From the NCBI RefSeq assembly GCF_027627575.1, contig NZ_CP114065.1:6634001-6698000 (forward strand): a stretch of DNA of 64,000 bases. Reading direction: 5' to 3'. Of this stretch, positions 35,701 to 42,831 are shown one piece after another (the first letter of the stretch is position 1; every line of letters begins with the position of its first letter). Position numbers and translations under genes: made by a program. The notes under the pieces are model-generated. The model saw only the letters and a list, made by a program, of their open reading frames with translations. It was not told the origin of the DNA and did not search any database. The DNA comes from Kribbella sp. CA-293567 (GTDB taxonomy: Bacteria; Actinomycetota; Actinomycetes; Propionibacteriales; Kribbellaceae).

Positions 35701-35744
35701 AGGTCGTCGAAGACTTCGATCGGTCCGAGGACACGAAATTCCAC
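32700..35744 (-). CDS. AfsR/SARP-type BTAD regulator with NB-ARC and TPR domains
   Basis: The 1014-residue protein has an N-terminal OmpR-like DNA-binding domain (about 1-95, VEFRVLGPIEVFDD), a BTAD domain (about 95-245), an NB-ARC ATPase with AIDGPPGVGKTALAIQ near 290 and a Walker B RVLILIDDAAS, and TPR-like helical repeats (about 620-980). These regulators activate specialised-metabolite or stress genes and need ATP. GTG 35744 follows a GAGG site and matches the family start; GTG 35756 is possible. Its stop overlaps the start of the decayed MBL paralogue, suggesting a former operon. Confidence 0.9.
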   Translation of the reverse strand: MEFRVLGPIEVFDDLGDRVPLPSKRMRTVLAVLLLRSGRVVSVDDLIDHLWGDGPHPDAPRAAVYTYIGRLRALIGPSMVISKAPGYLVTQEAADLATFRELVNRAATMSEAETKADLLTEALAQWRGAALSDVPSELLQRYDAAGLVEERLWALEQQIEARLDLGEHDAVLPQLAALTAEHPTRERFWAQRMTALHRADRQVEALDAYSRVALYLAQELGLDPSPELQQLRQSILINQPRPAETSKSAHRQALFQVPSAQRGFVGRDALCEELEGVIRSRETHAVAIDGPPGVGKTALAIQLAQRVRECFPDGQWYLRAHSAGFHPASNDGLVADLLRLAGVEVTSLPEHLDARTAALRAALADRRVLILIDDAASVEQIRAVLPGTGTSVLVATSRQSLMGLAALDGAHRVALGVLGPSDAIALVKELVGEKAVNDQPQAAAELAGLCGGLPLALRIAAAQASVRSGSSLTDQVRELRSGDRLAKLRIAGDPEAAVDRAFEVSFEKLPEGEQHAFRLLGLVPGDDFDQSAAAALFGVSEVAACELLNSLVAANLIEARSGGRYVLHDLLKLFAAKLSVSVRSAAVRLYERYLRVAADACSFEYRVLTGLRPTATSPSCFSGPKSAETWLSTERHNLIALIVAAEEVGQPEYAWRLTDVLRHYFLQMGLRNVWRTALDAGHRAALAADDRIALGLMTQSLGNLEDSQGNFSQALEHAEAALWLFRAAGYHQGEAAVIGNMAVSALGRGELHRAMTLLEQSRELFVKSGRPELATLVLTNLSAVRTSLGDLTGAVAAATEGLELDHRLSRPVGLAAKLVNRADAYRLLGQYELAQADLYAAMEIAAESARGFHLTAVHAALAETLLDAGRLGDARLHAEAALEAARQAGDRWHTTIGWRLLGDLTTANDRLELANKAYRRSLQIAEENGYRVLAAQASLGLAKLLHRRGRTGASIDATKAVLQTARRARMQIVEAEADRLLRAITTSMSGPGAGTTDSQVRTCRGQREVEHSKC
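32737..32750. promoter_or_regulatory. CAAGTGCGCACTTG palindrome before the decayed MBL paralogue
   Basis: This perfect 14-base palindrome lies within the last codons of the BTAD gene, 31 bases before the decayed MBL start, and matches the site at 29111-29124 in front of the intact paralogue. Confidence 0.55.
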
Positions 35745-35960
35745 TGCGCGCACCACCTCACCGGGACGGACAAGCCGTCCTCAGACGAACCTTCTTAGTG
35801 TGCCGCACCGAAGGCTGACCGTCGGCGGAGCCGACATCAACGATTCTTGAACGCTATCGTGAAGCCGTGCTGCATGTAGTTCGCCCGCACGGCAGATGGC
35901 GGTGTTGCGTGGCCGCACCGGCCACGCTTGGCTGTCTCTCAGCGTACGTCCGCGAAGCTA

Positions 35961-35998
35961 GCTTGATGTCAAGCCAGTTAGATTGGCACCAAGCTAAC
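35961..35998. promoter_or_regulatory. Two MarR-type palindromes without an obvious target
   Basis: GCTTGATGTCAAGC (35961-35974) is perfect, and GTTAGATTGGCACCAAGCTAAC (35977-35998) has 10-base arms with one mismatch. Both resemble the site next to MarR regulator 2. They lie between the 3' end of that gene and the BTAD gene, over 200 bases upstream of the BTAD start, and no intact gene on the plus strand follows. Confidence 0.55.
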
Positions 35999-36051
35999 GA
36001 CCTACGATGCAGAACTATCTCCCAACTAGTCTGACCGAGCGCGCCGCGGCA

Positions 36052-36543
36052 TCACTCCTCGAACTCGACCAACACCTGCCGCAGGGCGCCGGCCACCTGG
36101 CGTCGCTGCGCGTTGGTCAACGGCGCGAGGAAGTTCTCGTCGACCGCCAGAACTTTGGTCAGCGCCCGGACGGCGAGCCTCCGTCCGCGCGGAGTCAGGC
36201 TGACGCGGACGGAACGGCCGTCCTCGGCATCAGGAACCTTCCGGACCAGCCCGGCCGTTTCCAAGCGATGCAGCCGGGACGTCATAGCACCGGTCGTGAT
36301 GAGGGCCGATTCGGCAAGGACGCTCGGGTTGGCGCCCGTCGGCTCGGCCTGGCGCCGAAGGGTGTTCAGCACATCGAAGTCGGCGAAGGTCAGCCCCAGT
36401 GGTTGTAGCTCCTCCACCAACGCCCGTTGGAGATGGTGTGCACAAAGCAACAGTCTGCCGACGACCTCGAGAGGACTCACGTCCAGGTCAGGATGCGTGT
36501 CGGCCCAGGTCTCGATCATCCGATCCACGGAGTCTTTTTGCAT
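36052..36543 (-). CDS. MarR-family regulator 2
   Basis: The 163-residue protein has the MarR winged helix (LTFADFDVLNTLRRQAEPTG, LITTGAMTSRLHRLETAGLV, DAEDGRSVRVSLTPRGRR) and resembles MarR regulator 1 in layout, including a DLDVSPLEVVGRL lead. ATG 36543 is close to a TTAGCTT-like imperfect palindrome, so autoregulation is likely. The upstream carboxymuconolactone-decarboxylase-like gene on the same strand is decayed. Confidence 0.9.
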   Translation of the reverse strand: MQKDSVDRMIETWADTHPDLDVSPLEVVGRLLLCAHHLQRALVEELQPLGLTFADFDVLNTLRRQAEPTGANPSVLAESALITTGAMTSRLHRLETAGLVRKVPDAEDGRSVRVSLTPRGRRLAVRALTKVLAVDENFLAPLTNAQRRQVAGALRQVLVEFEE

Positions 36544-36551
36544 CCGCCGAG

Positions 36552-36570
36552 TTTAGCTTCACGCCAAGCG
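36552..36570. promoter_or_regulatory. Imperfect MarR operator at the MarR regulator 2 start
   Basis: TTTAGCTTCACGCCAAGCG keeps the outer GCTT...AAGC half-sites of the two palindromes at 35961-35998 and sits 8 bases before ATG 36543. Confidence 0.4.
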
Positions 36571-36629
36571 ACTCGGACTCACCCGGCCGGCGCCGAGCTG
36601 TTCTCGACAGGGCGTCCCGGCGTCCGGTC

Positions 36630-37080
36630 GGATCCTTCAGCCGGACAGTGCGCGGCCCATGACTGAGCGGGATACCCGACGCGTTGATCGGGGTCGACGC
36701 TGTCCGGTACCAGCCGTCTAGAAGCACCAGCTCGACTACTTGCGCGTCGCTGTACCGGCTTGTCAGCCGAGCTCTGGTGAACGCTGAGATCGACGCCGTG
36801 GCGCAGGCCCGACACCTCGGCGAAAAAGGCCGCGTGCACTCCCCACTTGTACTCACGCCGCGGCTGGTTGTTCGAGCGATGACCAGTTCACGCTCCCGGG
36901 GCGGCAACGGACTGTGGTTCGGCAGCCCGGACGCGAAGGGGCGCAGCCTGTCGGCCAGCTCAGGATCGACGGCGAGCAGCCGAAACAGTGTCAGCGGCTC
37001 GTGTCTGATACCGGCTGGCATCAACTCGTTCAGCAATTCAGCGATCTCTGGTTGATGCGGCGGTTCGAGTGTCGCATGCG
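36630..37080 (-). pseudogene. Decayed carboxymuconolactone-decarboxylase-like paralogue
   Basis: LEPPHQPEIAELLNELMPAG and RPFASGLPNHSPLPPRERELV followed by IARTT match the intact gene at 28092 (IEPPYEPRIADLLRKFMPAD, RPFASGLLNHGLLPARDREI). A frame change in the active-site region moves GVHAAFFAEVSGL out of frame, and the end returns to VVELVLLDGWYRTASTPINA. No clear start. It may have been a MarR regulator 2 target. Confidence 0.75.
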
Positions 37081-37196
37081 TAGCGCTTCCCCGGTCGGTG
37101 CCAGCTATGACTCTGCGTATCTCCGGCGATGAACTGTCAGAAGCCTGTCACCCCCTTGTCGCTCCTGCAGTTGCCACGCCTGGCCCGGCATCACCT

Positions 37197-37230
37197 GTGA
37201 GAGGCCGCCCTGCCTGTGGCGGCCTCTCAC
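37197..37230. terminator. Long perfect hairpin
   Basis: GTGAGAGGCCGCC and GGCGGCCTCTCAC form a 13-bp stem with an 8-base loop between the decayed CMD gene and the transposase remnant. Confidence 0.65.
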
Positions 37231-37329
37231 CCCGACTGTCAGCGACCGAATGTTCCAGTCTGGCCCACGGTTCCGAAGTTCACACCGAGCCCGAATCCCT
37301 TCCCGAGGCTGGTGGAACCGCCGTGCGCC

Positions 37330-37465
37330 GCCGGATCGCGTAGAACGTCTTGCGGGAGATGCCGTGCTCGGCACAGAAGGTCGTCACCGCCCCACGAGGC
37401 GCATCAGAGGGCCACTGGGTGATCGCGAGACGGACACGAGGATCAACAAGCTCGTTCTTCGACAC
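37330..37465 (-). pseudogene. 5' fragment of an IS481-type transposase
   Basis: GTG 37465 opens VSKNELVDPRVRLAITQWPS then DAPRGAVTTFCAEHGISRKT, the N-terminal helix-turn-helix of an IS481-like transposase common in actinomycetes, followed by loss of frame near 37330. Its upstream part is separated from it by the IS3-family element; sequence beyond that element (38822-38945) looks like the outer end of the same IS. The catalytic domain is missing. Confidence 0.6.
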
Positions 37466-37527
37466 CGCCGCAGTCGTGAACCACCCCGGGTTTGATGCAC
37501 ACCTCCTTCGTTGGGAAGGTGGCATCT

Positions 37528-37839
37528 ATGCCGAGGAAGTACGACGAGCAGACCAAGGCCAAGGCGGTCCGGTTGGTCACTGAGCATGTTCAGGATTACG
37601 AGTCTGAGTGGGCTGCGATCACGGCGGTGGCGGGCCGGTTGGGGATGACATCGGAGACGTTGCGTCGCTGGGTTCGCCAGGCCGCGGTCGATGCGGGACA
37701 GGCCGACGGGGTGACGTCTGAGTCGGCGCGCGAGATCCGTGAGTTGAAGCGGAAGAACGCCGAACTGGAGCGCACGGTCGAGATCTTGAAGGCGGCGACG
37801 AGTTTCTTCGCGCGGGAGAGCGACCCGCGATCTCGGTGA
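37528..37839 (+). CDS. IS3-family transposase OrfA
   Basis: The 103-residue protein begins MPRKYDEQTKAKAVRLVTEH with an IS911/IS3 OrfA helix-turn-helix (TSETLRRWVRQAAVDAGQ) and ends in a leucine-zipper-like helix (EIRELKRKNAELERTVEILK). It binds the IS ends. The final codons overlap OrfB, allowing -1 frameshifting to make the OrfAB transposase. ATG 37528 is used in place of earlier ATGs that overlap the terminal repeat. Confidence 0.9.
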   Translation: MPRKYDEQTKAKAVRLVTEHVQDYESEWAAITAVAGRLGMTSETLRRWVRQAAVDAGQADGVTSESAREIRELKRKNAELERTVEILKAATSFFARESDPRSR

Positions 37840-38798
37840 TCTGCCGGTTCATCGCCGAGTACAAGGCTCGGTTCGGGGTCGCTTCGATCTGCCGTGCGCT
37901 GACCGCGCAGGGCTGCAAGATCGCCCCGAGAACCTTCTACGCCTGGGCGGTCCGGGCACCGTCCAAGCGGGCCCTTTGGGACACCACGGTGACAGAGGTC
38001 CTGGCCGGCTACTACGAGCCCGACCAACAGGCCAGGCGGCGACCGGAGGCGTTGTACGGAGCATTGAAAATGTGGGCTCACCTCAATCGCGAAGGCGTCG
38101 AGGTTGCCCGATGCACCGTGGAACGGTTGATGAAGGTCAACGGCTGGCAGGGTGTGACGAGGGCCAAGAAGGTCCGTACGACGGTTGCTGATCCGGGCGC
38201 GACCAGGGCACCGGACCTGGTCAATCGCCAGTTCACCGTGCAGGCACCGAACCTGCTGCTGGTCGCGGACTTCACCTACGTAGGACTGGTCACCGGCTCG
38301 TTCGTCTACACCGCGTTCGTGATCGACGCTTTCGCTGGGATGGTCGTCGGTTGGGAATGCTCGACCAGCAAACACACAGCATTCGTCCAGCGGGCCATCA
38401 CCCAGGCCGCGGCACTCCGTGCCAGGCAAGGCAATCCCCTGCAAAACAAGACGATTCACCACTCCGATGCCGGGTCGCAATACACAGCTCTGCGCTTCAC
38501 CGAGACCCTCCAACTACACGGTCTCAACCCCTCGATCGGCACCGTCGCAGACGCCTACGACAATGCCCTAGCCGAGACCACCATCGGCCTCTACAAGACC
38601 GAATGCATCCGCGACGACTCCCCGTTTCGCCGCGGACCACTGACCAGCCTCAGCACCGTCGAGGCCATCACCGCCGACTGGGTCCACTGGTACAACACCA
38701 GCCGGCTCATGCACCGCCTCGACCGACGCCCACCCGCCGAAGCCGAAGCTGACTACTATTCACAGACCCGCGACGACCGGCAGGTCGTCCACACATAA
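37836..38798 (+). CDS. IS3-family transposase OrfB (DDE domain)
   Basis: The 320-residue frame contains the rve-type DDE catalytic core: aspartate in VADFTYVGLV, aspartate in HHSDAGSQYT and glutamate in NALAETTIGLYKTE, with the IS3-typical final WVHWYNTSRLMHRLDRRPPA. It overlaps OrfA by four bases; the active enzyme is normally a frameshift fusion of the two. All catalytic residues are intact, so the element may be active. Confidence 0.9.
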   Translation: MICRFIAEYKARFGVASICRALTAQGCKIAPRTFYAWAVRAPSKRALWDTTVTEVLAGYYEPDQQARRRPEALYGALKMWAHLNREGVEVARCTVERLMKVNGWQGVTRAKKVRTTVADPGATRAPDLVNRQFTVQAPNLLLVADFTYVGLVTGSFVYTAFVIDAFAGMVVGWECSTSKHTAFVQRAITQAAALRARQGNPLQNKTIHHSDAGSQYTALRFTETLQLHGLNPSIGTVADAYDNALAETTIGLYKTECIRDDSPFRRGPLTSLSTVEAITADWVHWYNTSRLMHRLDRRPPAEAEADYYSQTRDDRQVVHT

Positions 38799-38953
38799 CA
38801 CAGGGTGCATCAAACCCGGGGCGATTCAGTCGACCGGCCACAGGCACCACCGACTCGGACGACTCACCGAAGTGTCACCACCAACACCCCCGAAACCGTC
38901 ACCGATATCTCGACACAGAACCGTCACCGATGTCCTGCGACATGACAGGGGAC

Positions 38954-39298
38954 ATGCCTGGACGGTTCACGGTGCGGCCGGACGACGGCGACGGCACCTT
39001 CGGAGTGTGGGACGGCGCAGTCAACGGCTGGCGCACCACCGGGCAGACACTCGACGTCGCCGAGCGGACCAAAGTCGACCTCGACCTTCAGTTCAACGCG
39101 CACGGCCCCCGGCTGGCGGACGACGTCCGCCCCGTCGAGCCCGCCCAGCTCATCGAGCGAGCGGTCGCCTGGGAATCGGTCGAGCTGGACACCTGGCTGC
39201 GAGACGGCGGCCGCTGGTATGGCAAGATCCGCGACCGCGACGGCCACGTCACGCTCGTCCCGCAGCCCGACCTGCGACCGGCCGAGGACAACGCATGA
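38954..39298 (+). CDS. Unknown protein, possibly truncated at its 5' end
   Basis: From ATG 38954 this 114-residue frame reads MPGRFTVRPDDGDGTFGVWD...HVTLVPQPDLRPAEDNA, with strong coding bias to its stop. It has no recognised domain. The sequence before it looks like the end of an IS481-like element (repeated ACCGTCACCGAT and a TGTCCTGCGACATGACA segment), so the natural N-terminus may have been cut off. It overlaps a 33-codon gene by four bases. Confidence 0.5.
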   Translation: MPGRFTVRPDDGDGTFGVWDGAVNGWRTTGQTLDVAERTKVDLDLQFNAHGPRLADDVRPVEPAQLIERAVAWESVELDTWLRDGGRWYGKIRDRDGHVTLVPQPDLRPAEDNA

Positions 39299-39396
39299 AC
39301 GCCGGATTCGGAGTTAAACTTGAGGACGGCTCGATCAGCGGCCAGCGCTTCCACCTACATGCCCTGCGCGAGCAAATCATCGCCGCCCGCCGATGA
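39295..39396 (+). CDS. 33-residue peptide coupled to the preceding gene
   Basis: ATGA overlap with the previous stop starts MNAGFGVKLEDGSISGQRFH then LHALREQIIAARR. The overlap and codon use suggest a real gene but the family is unknown. Bases 39397-39711 beyond it hold only a short TTGGAG/CTCCAA hairpin near 39623 and no gene. Confidence 0.4.
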   Translation: MNAGFGVKLEDGSISGQRFHLHALREQIIAARR

Positions 39397-39711
39397 AGCG
39401 ATTCGATCCCCGGCGATCCAGCCGGCCGCATCCTCGCCTACGTGGCGCCGGGACGACCGGTTCATCTGGCGAGGTTTCAACTGCCACCGCCCCAGAGTCG
39501 ACGCTCAACTCGCGCTCGTCGGCGCATACCCATCAGAATTACTAGTCGGCCGACCGCGCGTTCACTTCGCTCCCTAATCATCTTCAATGGCGCAAAGAGC
39601 AGCACCGATAGCCGCGCGGGTTGGAGCGTGCCTCCAACTCGGAGTTGCGGCAGCCATTCGGAGAAAGCGGGGCCGCTGAGCCGCCGCATCAACGACCCAC
39701 CTCCGAATACG

Positions 39712-40992
39712 TCAGGGCCTCAGGTGCATCGACGTCACCACGGCCGTTGCGGTTGTGCCGGGGGCACCCTCCGCAGACACCTCCACCTTGACGGTGCTGG
39801 TGGCAAGAACCGCTGCCCACAGGGCAGCGATCTCGCCATAGCGAATGACTGCGGAAGTTGCCAATCTGGCATCAACCCAGATCTCGACGCGTAGCTGCGC
39901 AGCAGGCCTGCTGGACAGCTTCTGCCCGATCGTCAGATCGAGCACACGCTCGTCACCGTCCAGTTCTAGACCAAGTTCTTTGGACGGACCGGCTGCATTA
40001 AGGCCGACTGCAAGTCCGGGCTGTGAACGCGTCTGACCGCCTGGAGCCTCACGACTGGCCAAACTGTAGTCTCCCGGAACCCAGCCTGGCGACGCGACAT
40101 AGAAATCGGCGAGGGACGTTGTGTCGATCACTTTCACGCGGGCATTCGTGGGATCCATGGTGATCCTGCTGCTGTCCGGGCGGCCGCTCTCCTCGCGGTC
40201 ATAGATATAGGTCGCGAATGAGGTGACGACAGCCAGCACGGTCGCTGCCACGGTGGCGAGCCTCCAAACTCGACTACCTGTCCAATACTTCACCGTCTTT
40301 CTAGGCGTCCGATGGCGATTGGCTCTGTCCGCACGAGACTTATCCTGATGCGAGGTCTCGCTGCCCGAGCCTGTGCTGTTAGTCCTCCGTACATGCGCAA
40401 CTGCCTCTAGCTTCGCTAGATCGGCCAGCGTGATTGTCTTGATCCGCCCGACTCCAAGGGCTGCGATGGGCGCCAGAACTAGAGCTCCGATGAGGTAGAG
40501 CCCTTCGCCCGAAGCGCGAAAAGCTATCAACGCAGCGAGAACGGTCATAGTTGAGACGAGGAGGCCTATCCAATGCCTGCCAGCGCTTCCCCGCGTTCTA
40601 GCCCGATCGCAGGAGATGTTCTGAACGCGCTGTGCGAAGACCACTTTGAACCGCGGCCGTCTGATCAGCGCATTGCCAGGTCGTTGTTCTGGATGCCGCC
40701 CGATCGGCCGACGGCTCCCGGTGGTTGCGACCGGGTGCTCCGTGGTGTGGAGCTTTAGACCGGCGCTGTGCCGTCCGGTTAAGGTCGGCTGCGGGCGATC
40801 AGCCGAAAGGTCGGAGTTCTGATTGGGTCCTTGGACCGATGGGTCGACTATTCCTTCTCGGCGTAGAGCGTCCCACAGAGTTTCCATGTCGGCTCGCTCG
40901 TCCGGAGGAGCCGGGATCTCACCTGTAATGTCTTCAAGCCCGAGCGCCCGCCAGAACCTGTCGTTCTCCTCGTTGCGGTCCATGTCGTTCAT
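39712..40992 (-). CDS. Two-span membrane protein coupled to a sigma factor
   Basis: The 426-residue protein has a cytoplasmic-like N-terminal part (about 1-145), a hydrophobic pair WIGLLVSTMTVLAALIAFRA and GLYLIGALVLAPIAALGVG (about 147-190), a basic linker and another helix (LATVAATVLAVVTSFATYIYD, about 247-268). An extracytoplasmic-type domain of about 155 residues follows, rich in beta-like sequence. Its start overlaps the sigma gene stop by four bases (ATGA). By position it is a candidate anti-sigma or signal-transducing partner, but the zinc anti-sigma motif HxxxCxxC is not seen. Family not recognised. Confidence 0.65.
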   Translation of the reverse strand: MNDMDRNEENDRFWRALGLEDITGEIPAPPDERADMETLWDALRREGIVDPSVQGPNQNSDLSADRPQPTLTGRHSAGLKLHTTEHPVATTGSRRPIGRHPEQRPGNALIRRPRFKVVFAQRVQNISCDRARTRGSAGRHWIGLLVSTMTVLAALIAFRASGEGLYLIGALVLAPIAALGVGRIKTITLADLAKLEAVAHVRRTNSTGSGSETSHQDKSRADRANRHRTPRKTVKYWTGSRVWRLATVAATVLAVVTSFATYIYDREESGRPDSSRITMDPTNARVKVIDTTSLADFYVASPGWVPGDYSLASREAPGGQTRSQPGLAVGLNAAGPSKELGLELDGDERVLDLTIGQKLSSRPAAQLRVEIWVDARLATSAVIRYGEIAALWAAVLATSTVKVEVSAEGAPGTTATAVVTSMHLRP

Positions 40993-41609
40993 TGGTTTCC
41001 TCCCTCCTCGTAGCCGGTGATCTTCCTAACATCCGGATGTTCGTCTAGCGCTTGGCGAGCTCTCGTCAACTGCACTCGGACGGTGCTGGCACGCATCCCC
41101 AGGCGCTCGGCTATCTGGTCGTTCTCCAGACCGATCTGAACCTTGAGAAAAAAGACGTCGTAGGTCCGGGGTTGAAGAACCCCCACGGCGATCTTGAGAA
41201 CCTCGTCGACCATGATCTGCCCCAGCACCGCATCCTCGGGGCTTCTGGTCTCCCTCCTCGAAAGAGGGGTGTCCTTCTGAGCCTTGATCCTCTGCGAGAC
41301 CTCGCGGCGGTTCCGCGCGAGTTCGCTGTTGCGGATCGTTTTGAAGAGCCACAGCTTCAGACCTTCGTGGTCGCGTTCGCCGGCCAGCTTCCTCCAGTCG
41401 CGCGCGAGCATCATAAAAGCGTTCGCCCGGATCTCTCGTGCATGGTGCTCGTTGGCGAAGGCGACCCAGTAGGACCAACGCCAAGCTTCGCTCGAGGTCC
41501 CCTCGATGAAATCCCGAAGAGCCTCCGACTCCGGACCCGACAACCTCTTGGCCGGCTCCTTGTCCGGTTCAGGGATTGGTGGCGCCACATCGAACTCCAA
41601 GTCACTCAT
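40989..41609 (-). CDS. ECF-like sigma-70 family factor
   Basis: The 206-residue protein carries a region 2-like segment (about 60-115: ANEHHAREIRANAFMMLARD, HEGLKLWLFKTIRNSELARN) and a clear region 4 helix-turn-helix (VLQPRTYDVFFLKVQIGLEN, DQIAERLGMRASTVRVQLTR, ARQAL). This identifies an extracytoplasmic-function type sigma factor. ATG 41609 is favoured by a GGCGG eight bases upstream, but ATG 41624 or GTG 41726 are possible. A 44-codon frame with a much stronger ribosome binding site overlaps its start. The downstream membrane protein is translationally coupled. Confidence 0.85.
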   Translation of the reverse strand: MSDLEFDVAPPIPEPDKEPAKRLSGPESEALRDFIEGTSSEAWRWSYWVAFANEHHAREIRANAFMMLARDWRKLAGERDHEGLKLWLFKTIRNSELARNRREVSQRIKAQKDTPLSRRETRSPEDAVLGQIMVDEVLKIAVGVLQPRTYDVFFLKVQIGLENDQIAERLGMRASTVRVQLTRARQALDEHPDVRKITGYEEGGNQ

Positions 41610-41736
41610 AGCCGGCACCGCCATTCCGCCCCGCGGGATAGATTGCCCCACGGCCCTCCCGCATCTGGTGACCTGAAGGTTGCTGCCTCGTCGTGCAGCT
41701 GAGATCGCCGAGCGATCTCGGCACACAGTCGTTCAC
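41602..41736 (-). CDS. Short upstream ORF overlapping the sigma-factor start
   Basis: GTG 41736 follows an excellent AAAGGAGAGG site (four bases spacing) and opens VNDCVPRSLGDLSCTTRQQP...GAGYE, ending in TGA inside the sigma gene's third codon. Ribosomes finishing here could restart at ATG 41609, so it may be a leader peptide controlling sigma synthesis. Alternatively the strong site serves a longer sigma form. No homologue is recognised. Confidence 0.4.
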   Translation of the reverse strand: MNDCVPRSLGDLSCTTRQQPSGHQMREGRGAIYPAGRNGGAGYE

Positions 41737-42370
41737 GGGACCTCTCCTTTACAACCCTCCGGCAAATCCGGCAGTCACCCCGTTACTGCGCTGAGGGGAA
41801 GGAAGTGTTTACGGATTCCCTCAAGAACTTTCTGTAGCAGTCTGTTGCGGTGAGTGACGGCCATGCGAACTCCAGCACCTCCGCGCTCGCCCTGTTTGGG
41901 CGCCTCTTGGTCGCTCCCCATCTCGACCACGAAGGACTATCGACCCGCTCCACGCCAAGGCGGGTGAGTCATCTCGATCCGCGCCGGTCTAGACGGGAAC
42001 GGCTGCGCCGTGGAAGGACGCGTAGTACACATATTCTTGGCGGGCTGAACGCGAACGACAGTCTGTACCGGTACGCGCAGGTGGCACCGGGGTGAAGCAG
42101 CTCAGCTCGTTCTCGGGGAGTCAAGCCGGTCAAGGTCATGACCGTAGTCGGCGAGATGCTGATGTACGACGTCCTGCTGATGACGACCACCGCGCCCGGC
42201 ACTCAAGCTGATCCGCAGCACCGGCTTCGCGCAGTACGAAGCTCTCACCGTGCTGAGGTGCGGCACCTGAGGCGCCTCGCTGGTCAACCTACCTCCCGCA
42301 GGTGGCCGGCGAGTAAAAGGCCGCCTATGCGTGTTCCGGCTCGACGCTGGTGTCGATCCGGGACGCGGCT

Positions 42371-42404
42371 GCCTGGTGCTCCAGTGTGAACTGAAGCACC
42401 AGGC
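42371..42404 (-). terminator. Terminator of the 42-residue peptide gene
   Basis: GCCTGGTGCT and AGCACCAGGC form a perfect 10-bp stem with a 14-base loop, 11 bases beyond the peptide stop on the minus strand. Upstream, 41737-42370 shows only the sigma gene promoter region and no supported gene. Confidence 0.6.
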
Positions 42405-42414
42405 CCCGTCGAGA

Positions 42415-42543
42415 TCAGGTCATGTCGGCGATGATCCTGATGGTGTTCACTACGATGGAGACGACCTGTAACGCCGGCTGCGCGATCTCCTTGGCCCGCC
42501 CAAGGCGCTTGCGCCACTTCGGGGTCATCTGGCCCTTCGGCAT
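42415..42543 (-). CDS. 42-residue basic/hydrophobic peptide
   Basis: ATG 42543 is preceded by GAGGAG nine bases upstream and followed by a hairpin terminator, so it has the marks of an independent gene. The peptide has a basic N-terminus (MPKGQMTPKWRKRLGRAKEI) and a hydrophobic C-terminal helix (LQVVSIVVNTIRIIADMT). It could be a small membrane-associated or ribosome-binding peptide, or a toxin-like peptide. Family not recognised. Confidence 0.55.
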   Translation of the reverse strand: MPKGQMTPKWRKRLGRAKEIAQPALQVVSIVVNTIRIIADMT

Positions 42544-42785
42544 TCGGAATACTCCTCTGTTCGCCCGGTCCCGCAAGAGTTCCGGTGAGCGTCGCTGACA
42601 CCCGGCCGACTTGAGCCCGGCCGAGTAAGGGAGACGTCCGGCCGGCTCCCTCAGCTACCTCTGCTCTGAGCTCCGCAGAGTGCTTACGACCCAGCACCAC
42701 CGCGTCGCCGGACCAGGAGGACAAGATAGTCACGCCGAGGGCTCGTTGGGTGGAAGCTCATCGACGTCGCCCGGAACCAGATCGG

Positions 42786-42831
42786 CTCGGTACGTTGGCA
42801 ACGAGCGGTATCTGAACCTTGCACTATTCGG
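42786..42831. repeat. Left 46-bp direct repeat of a candidate integrated element
   Basis: This 46-base sequence matches 49161-49206 at 42 positions. The core TACGTTGGCAACGA includes the near-palindrome CGTTG-G-CAACG, as expected of a tyrosine-recombinase crossover site. The pair brackets 6.4 kb containing an integrase, so this is read as attL or attR. Confidence 0.55.

Larger units (their letters stand above)
37484..38821 (+). mobile_element. Complete IS3-family insertion sequence (1338 bp)
   Basis: Nearly identical terminal inverted repeats bound two overlapping transposase frames: CCCCGGGTTTGATGCACACC at the left and, as reverse complement on the right, CCCCGGGTTTGATGCACCC. No target-site duplication is evident (CCA left, CGA right), so the ends may have been rearranged or the duplication lost. 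It sits between the start codon of an IS481-like transposase fragment and that element's outer end. Confidence 0.85.

Noticed and set aside
36007..36408. A gene starting just after the MarR palindromes
   Set aside because: ATG 36007 is well placed but the frame is antisense to MarR regulator 2 and lacks any protein signature.
37105..37374. A second minus-strand frame before the IS
   Set aside because: It is a shifted reading of the IS481-type fragment and a hairpin.
42138..42389. A plus-strand frame before the 42-residue peptide
   Set aside because: No start signal, no domain and the terminator of the peptide gene lies inside it.
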